Positions 62,301 to 64,000 of a DNA stretch of 64,000 bases are shown here, piece after piece. Location of the stretch: the NCBI GenBank assembly GCA_963969345.1, contig OZ017770.1, positions 6,891,246 to 6,955,245 on the forward strand. Direction: 5' to 3'. This stretch comes from Turbatrix aceti. Lineage: Eukaryota; Nematoda; Chromadorea; Rhabditida; Panagrolaimidae. The notes beneath the pieces were generated by a model that worked only from the letters and a program-made list of their open reading frames with translations, did not search any database and was not told the origin of the DNA. Position 1 is the stretch's first letter. Each line of letters opens with the position of its first letter. Made by a program: the position numbers and the translations under genes.

Positions 62301-64000
62301 TTCAAAATCCAAGTCCCTGATCTTCAGGCGACCGATTCTCATATTTGGCTTAAATTCATTGATATCATCAACATTGAGGCGCAATGTGATAGGTTGTGGA
62401 TCCAAGAATTCAGGGCTATTGTCGTTGACATCGGTGACTGCAACTTGCAAAATAGTCCAGTACAACGCCTGATCTGGATACCGAGAACGGGCCTCGATTT
62501 GCAGAGTATACACATCTGTTTGTTCACGATCAAATTTGTCAATCGTTGTAATGACACCTCTGCAAAAAAATGCAGTAGAAAAAAAACAATATAAAGTTGG
62601 TCACTTACGTGTCAGGATCGATAGCGAATTTTCCGTCTTCGTTGCCGTCGGCAATGAGGAAATAGACCTTAGAGCGAGTTTCTTCATCGCCAAGCACAGC
62701 AACGATAGCCTTGGGAGGGGTAGCCTCGCTGATTTCGGTAACCAGAGTCTGTACGGGTTCCGTGGTCTCCTCGATAGTAGTGCGCCGCAAGGCTGGAGAT
62801 GTGAAAATGGGCATCAGTGGTGGAGCACGGGTGTAGGGACGCTCTTGGATGTGTCTTTGCTGGGCAATTGGCAGTGGTACAGGCATCATGGTTTGCGCAT
62901 ACTGATTTTGGGAGAACGCAATAGGAGTGATGGGTTGAGGGGATACGACGCTCTGGCCAGCAGTTGCGGCCACGGCACCGGCTGCAGCACCCAGAGAAGC
63001 ACCTCGATGAGCGGCATCATAAATATCGAAATTCTCGTCCAATGCGTGGATAAGAATTACGGTTTTGCCCATGAGTCCGCCGCCGTCCATGGCCTCTAAG
63101 AGGACCTGATAGTGCTCTCCCGGAGCTAGAGGACCGACAGCACGCAGCTCATTTGTGGCCTCATCATACCGGAACGACTCATAAGGAGCACCCGTAACCT
63201 GTCCGATGCGATATGTAATTCTTCCAAATTTCCCCGCATCCAAGTCAGTTGCCGCGACCTGAATTTCAAAGAAAAATGTTGTTTAAAAAAAGTTAATTAA
63301 TTTTGAAACAACCTTAATGACTTTGCGTTCTTTTGAATTTCGTGCTGAGACATTTGCGGTCAAGATTGGAGAATCGAAGGTCGGAGGATTGTCGTTAACG
63401 TCAATAATGTGAATTGTCAACGAAATCGGCTCTGATGACCTGACTGGGTCAGTCTCGACCTCACGCGCTTGAACGTGCAACTGGTAAGTGGATGCGTTGG
63501 TGTCCGCGTCGATATCTGCATTGTTGAGGTAAAGGTAACCCCGTTGGTCGACAGCAAACTTTTCAGCTCCGTACCCGGTTAACACGTATTGGTAGATGGC
63601 TGGTGGCATGCCAGGTTTCTGGAAACAAGCATTATGCAAAGATGGACTTAAAGGTGAAAACAAAAAAAAACAAAACAAACCAGATCGGCGTCATCAACTA
63701 GAATTTGCAATGAATCTGCATGCAAGGATGGAGAAATTCTGACAGTTGTTCCTACTTCGGACAATTCAGGCAAATAGCCTTCCGTTGATTTTACCTAAAA
63801 TGACCGCAATCATTTTTTTTTCAGAAACCAAACACTTTAAAAACGTACTTTTAAAACAGGAGGGTGTAATGAAGGTATGGGGGTGTCATCACTGCTGTCA
63901 TCTGATTCGTATACGTTATTTGCCAGTGCAAATGTATATAACGGTATGATTAGCGTCAATATCACCCGTACACTTCTTTGCGTCCATTTGACGCTCACCA
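59333..64000 (-). CDS. Cadherin-superfamily adhesion receptor, 5' end just outside the window
   Basis: Exons 63849-64000 (partial), 63681-63794, 63313-63618, 62609-63258, 62076-62559, 61374-62018, 61031-61329, 59735-60971, 59399-59688 and 59333-59345 join in phase, giving about 1,395 aa. The first visible codons include a hydrophobic run (VILTLIIPLYTFALA) that looks like the end of a signal peptide, so only a few codons are missing. Cadherin repeats carry the calcium motif DVNDNPPTF, DVNDNSPEF, DVNDWIPNF and DANDNAPHF. Two Pro/Thr-rich linkers interrupt the repeats. A globular region (QDQHRFATIIKGAQPQ onward) precedes one transmembrane helix (ILICCAIGIFIIAILAICAA). The roughly 130-residue tail is basic and Arg/Asp/Ser-rich, with no beta-catenin site that I recognise. 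It is a non-classical cadherin; a relation to CDH23/PCDH15/Cad99C-type proteins is possible. The last exon is only 13 bases. Confidence 0.85.

Noticed and set aside
59473..62594. Several long plus-strand frames (up to 237 codons) opposite the cadherin
   Set aside because: Cadherin calcium motifs and consistent splicing lie on the minus strand. The plus frames have no domains.

Overview
This is eukaryotic, almost certainly nematode, nuclear DNA. Genes are split by many short GT-AG introns, mostly about 45-60 bases, with TTTCAG or TTTTAG acceptors. A THAP zinc finger is joined to a CtBP corepressor, an architecture known from nematode CTBP-1. A compact SH2-iSH2-SH2 PI3-kinase adaptor, a TMEM237-like ciliary protein and an FMRFamide-receptor-like GPCR fit the same placement. 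I cannot name the species. Gene models were made by hand by joining exons whose splice phases agree; a 24-exon dynein model and a 10-exon cadherin model stay in frame throughout.

Layout. 1-3.6 kb: no convincing gene. 3.8-6.5 kb (+): C2H2 zinc-finger protein with poly-Q. 9.6-10.6 kb (+): F-box protein. 10.6-20.1 kb (-): dynein heavy chain relative that stops after AAA5 and keeps only one intact P-loop. 20.3-26.5 kb: five tandem copies of a ~1.25-kb repeat filling the space between two divergent genes. 26.9-27.8 kb (+): secreted cysteine-rich protein with a TATA box. 28.2-29.8 kb (-): peptide GPCR. 32.1-34.2 kb (-): TMEM237-like four-helix membrane protein. 34.8-36.5 kb (+): PI3K regulatory subunit, followed after 156 bases by isoprenylcysteine carboxyl methyltransferase (36.7-37.7 kb), a possible two-gene operon. 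39.0-42.2 kb (+): three CXC motifs fused to an AID/APOBEC-like deaminase domain. 42.7-43.2 kb (-): KCTD-type BTB/T1 protein, convergent with the deaminase gene. 44.3-44.9 kb (+): ARF-family GTPase with a damaged G3 box. 48.8-52.9 kb (+): THAP-CtBP. 54.8-57.0 kb (-): MSX-class homeobox gene. 59.3-64.0 kb (-): cadherin whose first codons lie just past the window edge.

The most interesting item is the CXC-deaminase fusion. It has the H-x-E and P-C-x4-C zinc/catalytic signature, with 28 residues between the E and the P, followed by a segment resembling the AID/APOBEC helix-3/strand-5 region, all downstream of cysteine-rich CXC motifs of the MSL2/Tesmin DNA-binding kind. Two other genes look like decayed enzymes that may have kept scaffold roles: the dynein (AAA1, AAA2 and AAA4 P-loops lost, AAA6 absent) and CtBP (all three dehydrogenase catalytic positions substituted). 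The remaining genes are ordinary metazoan signalling and developmental genes with no obvious shared pathway, although the dynein relative, the TMEM237-like protein and the ARF-family GTPase all belong to families with ciliary members.
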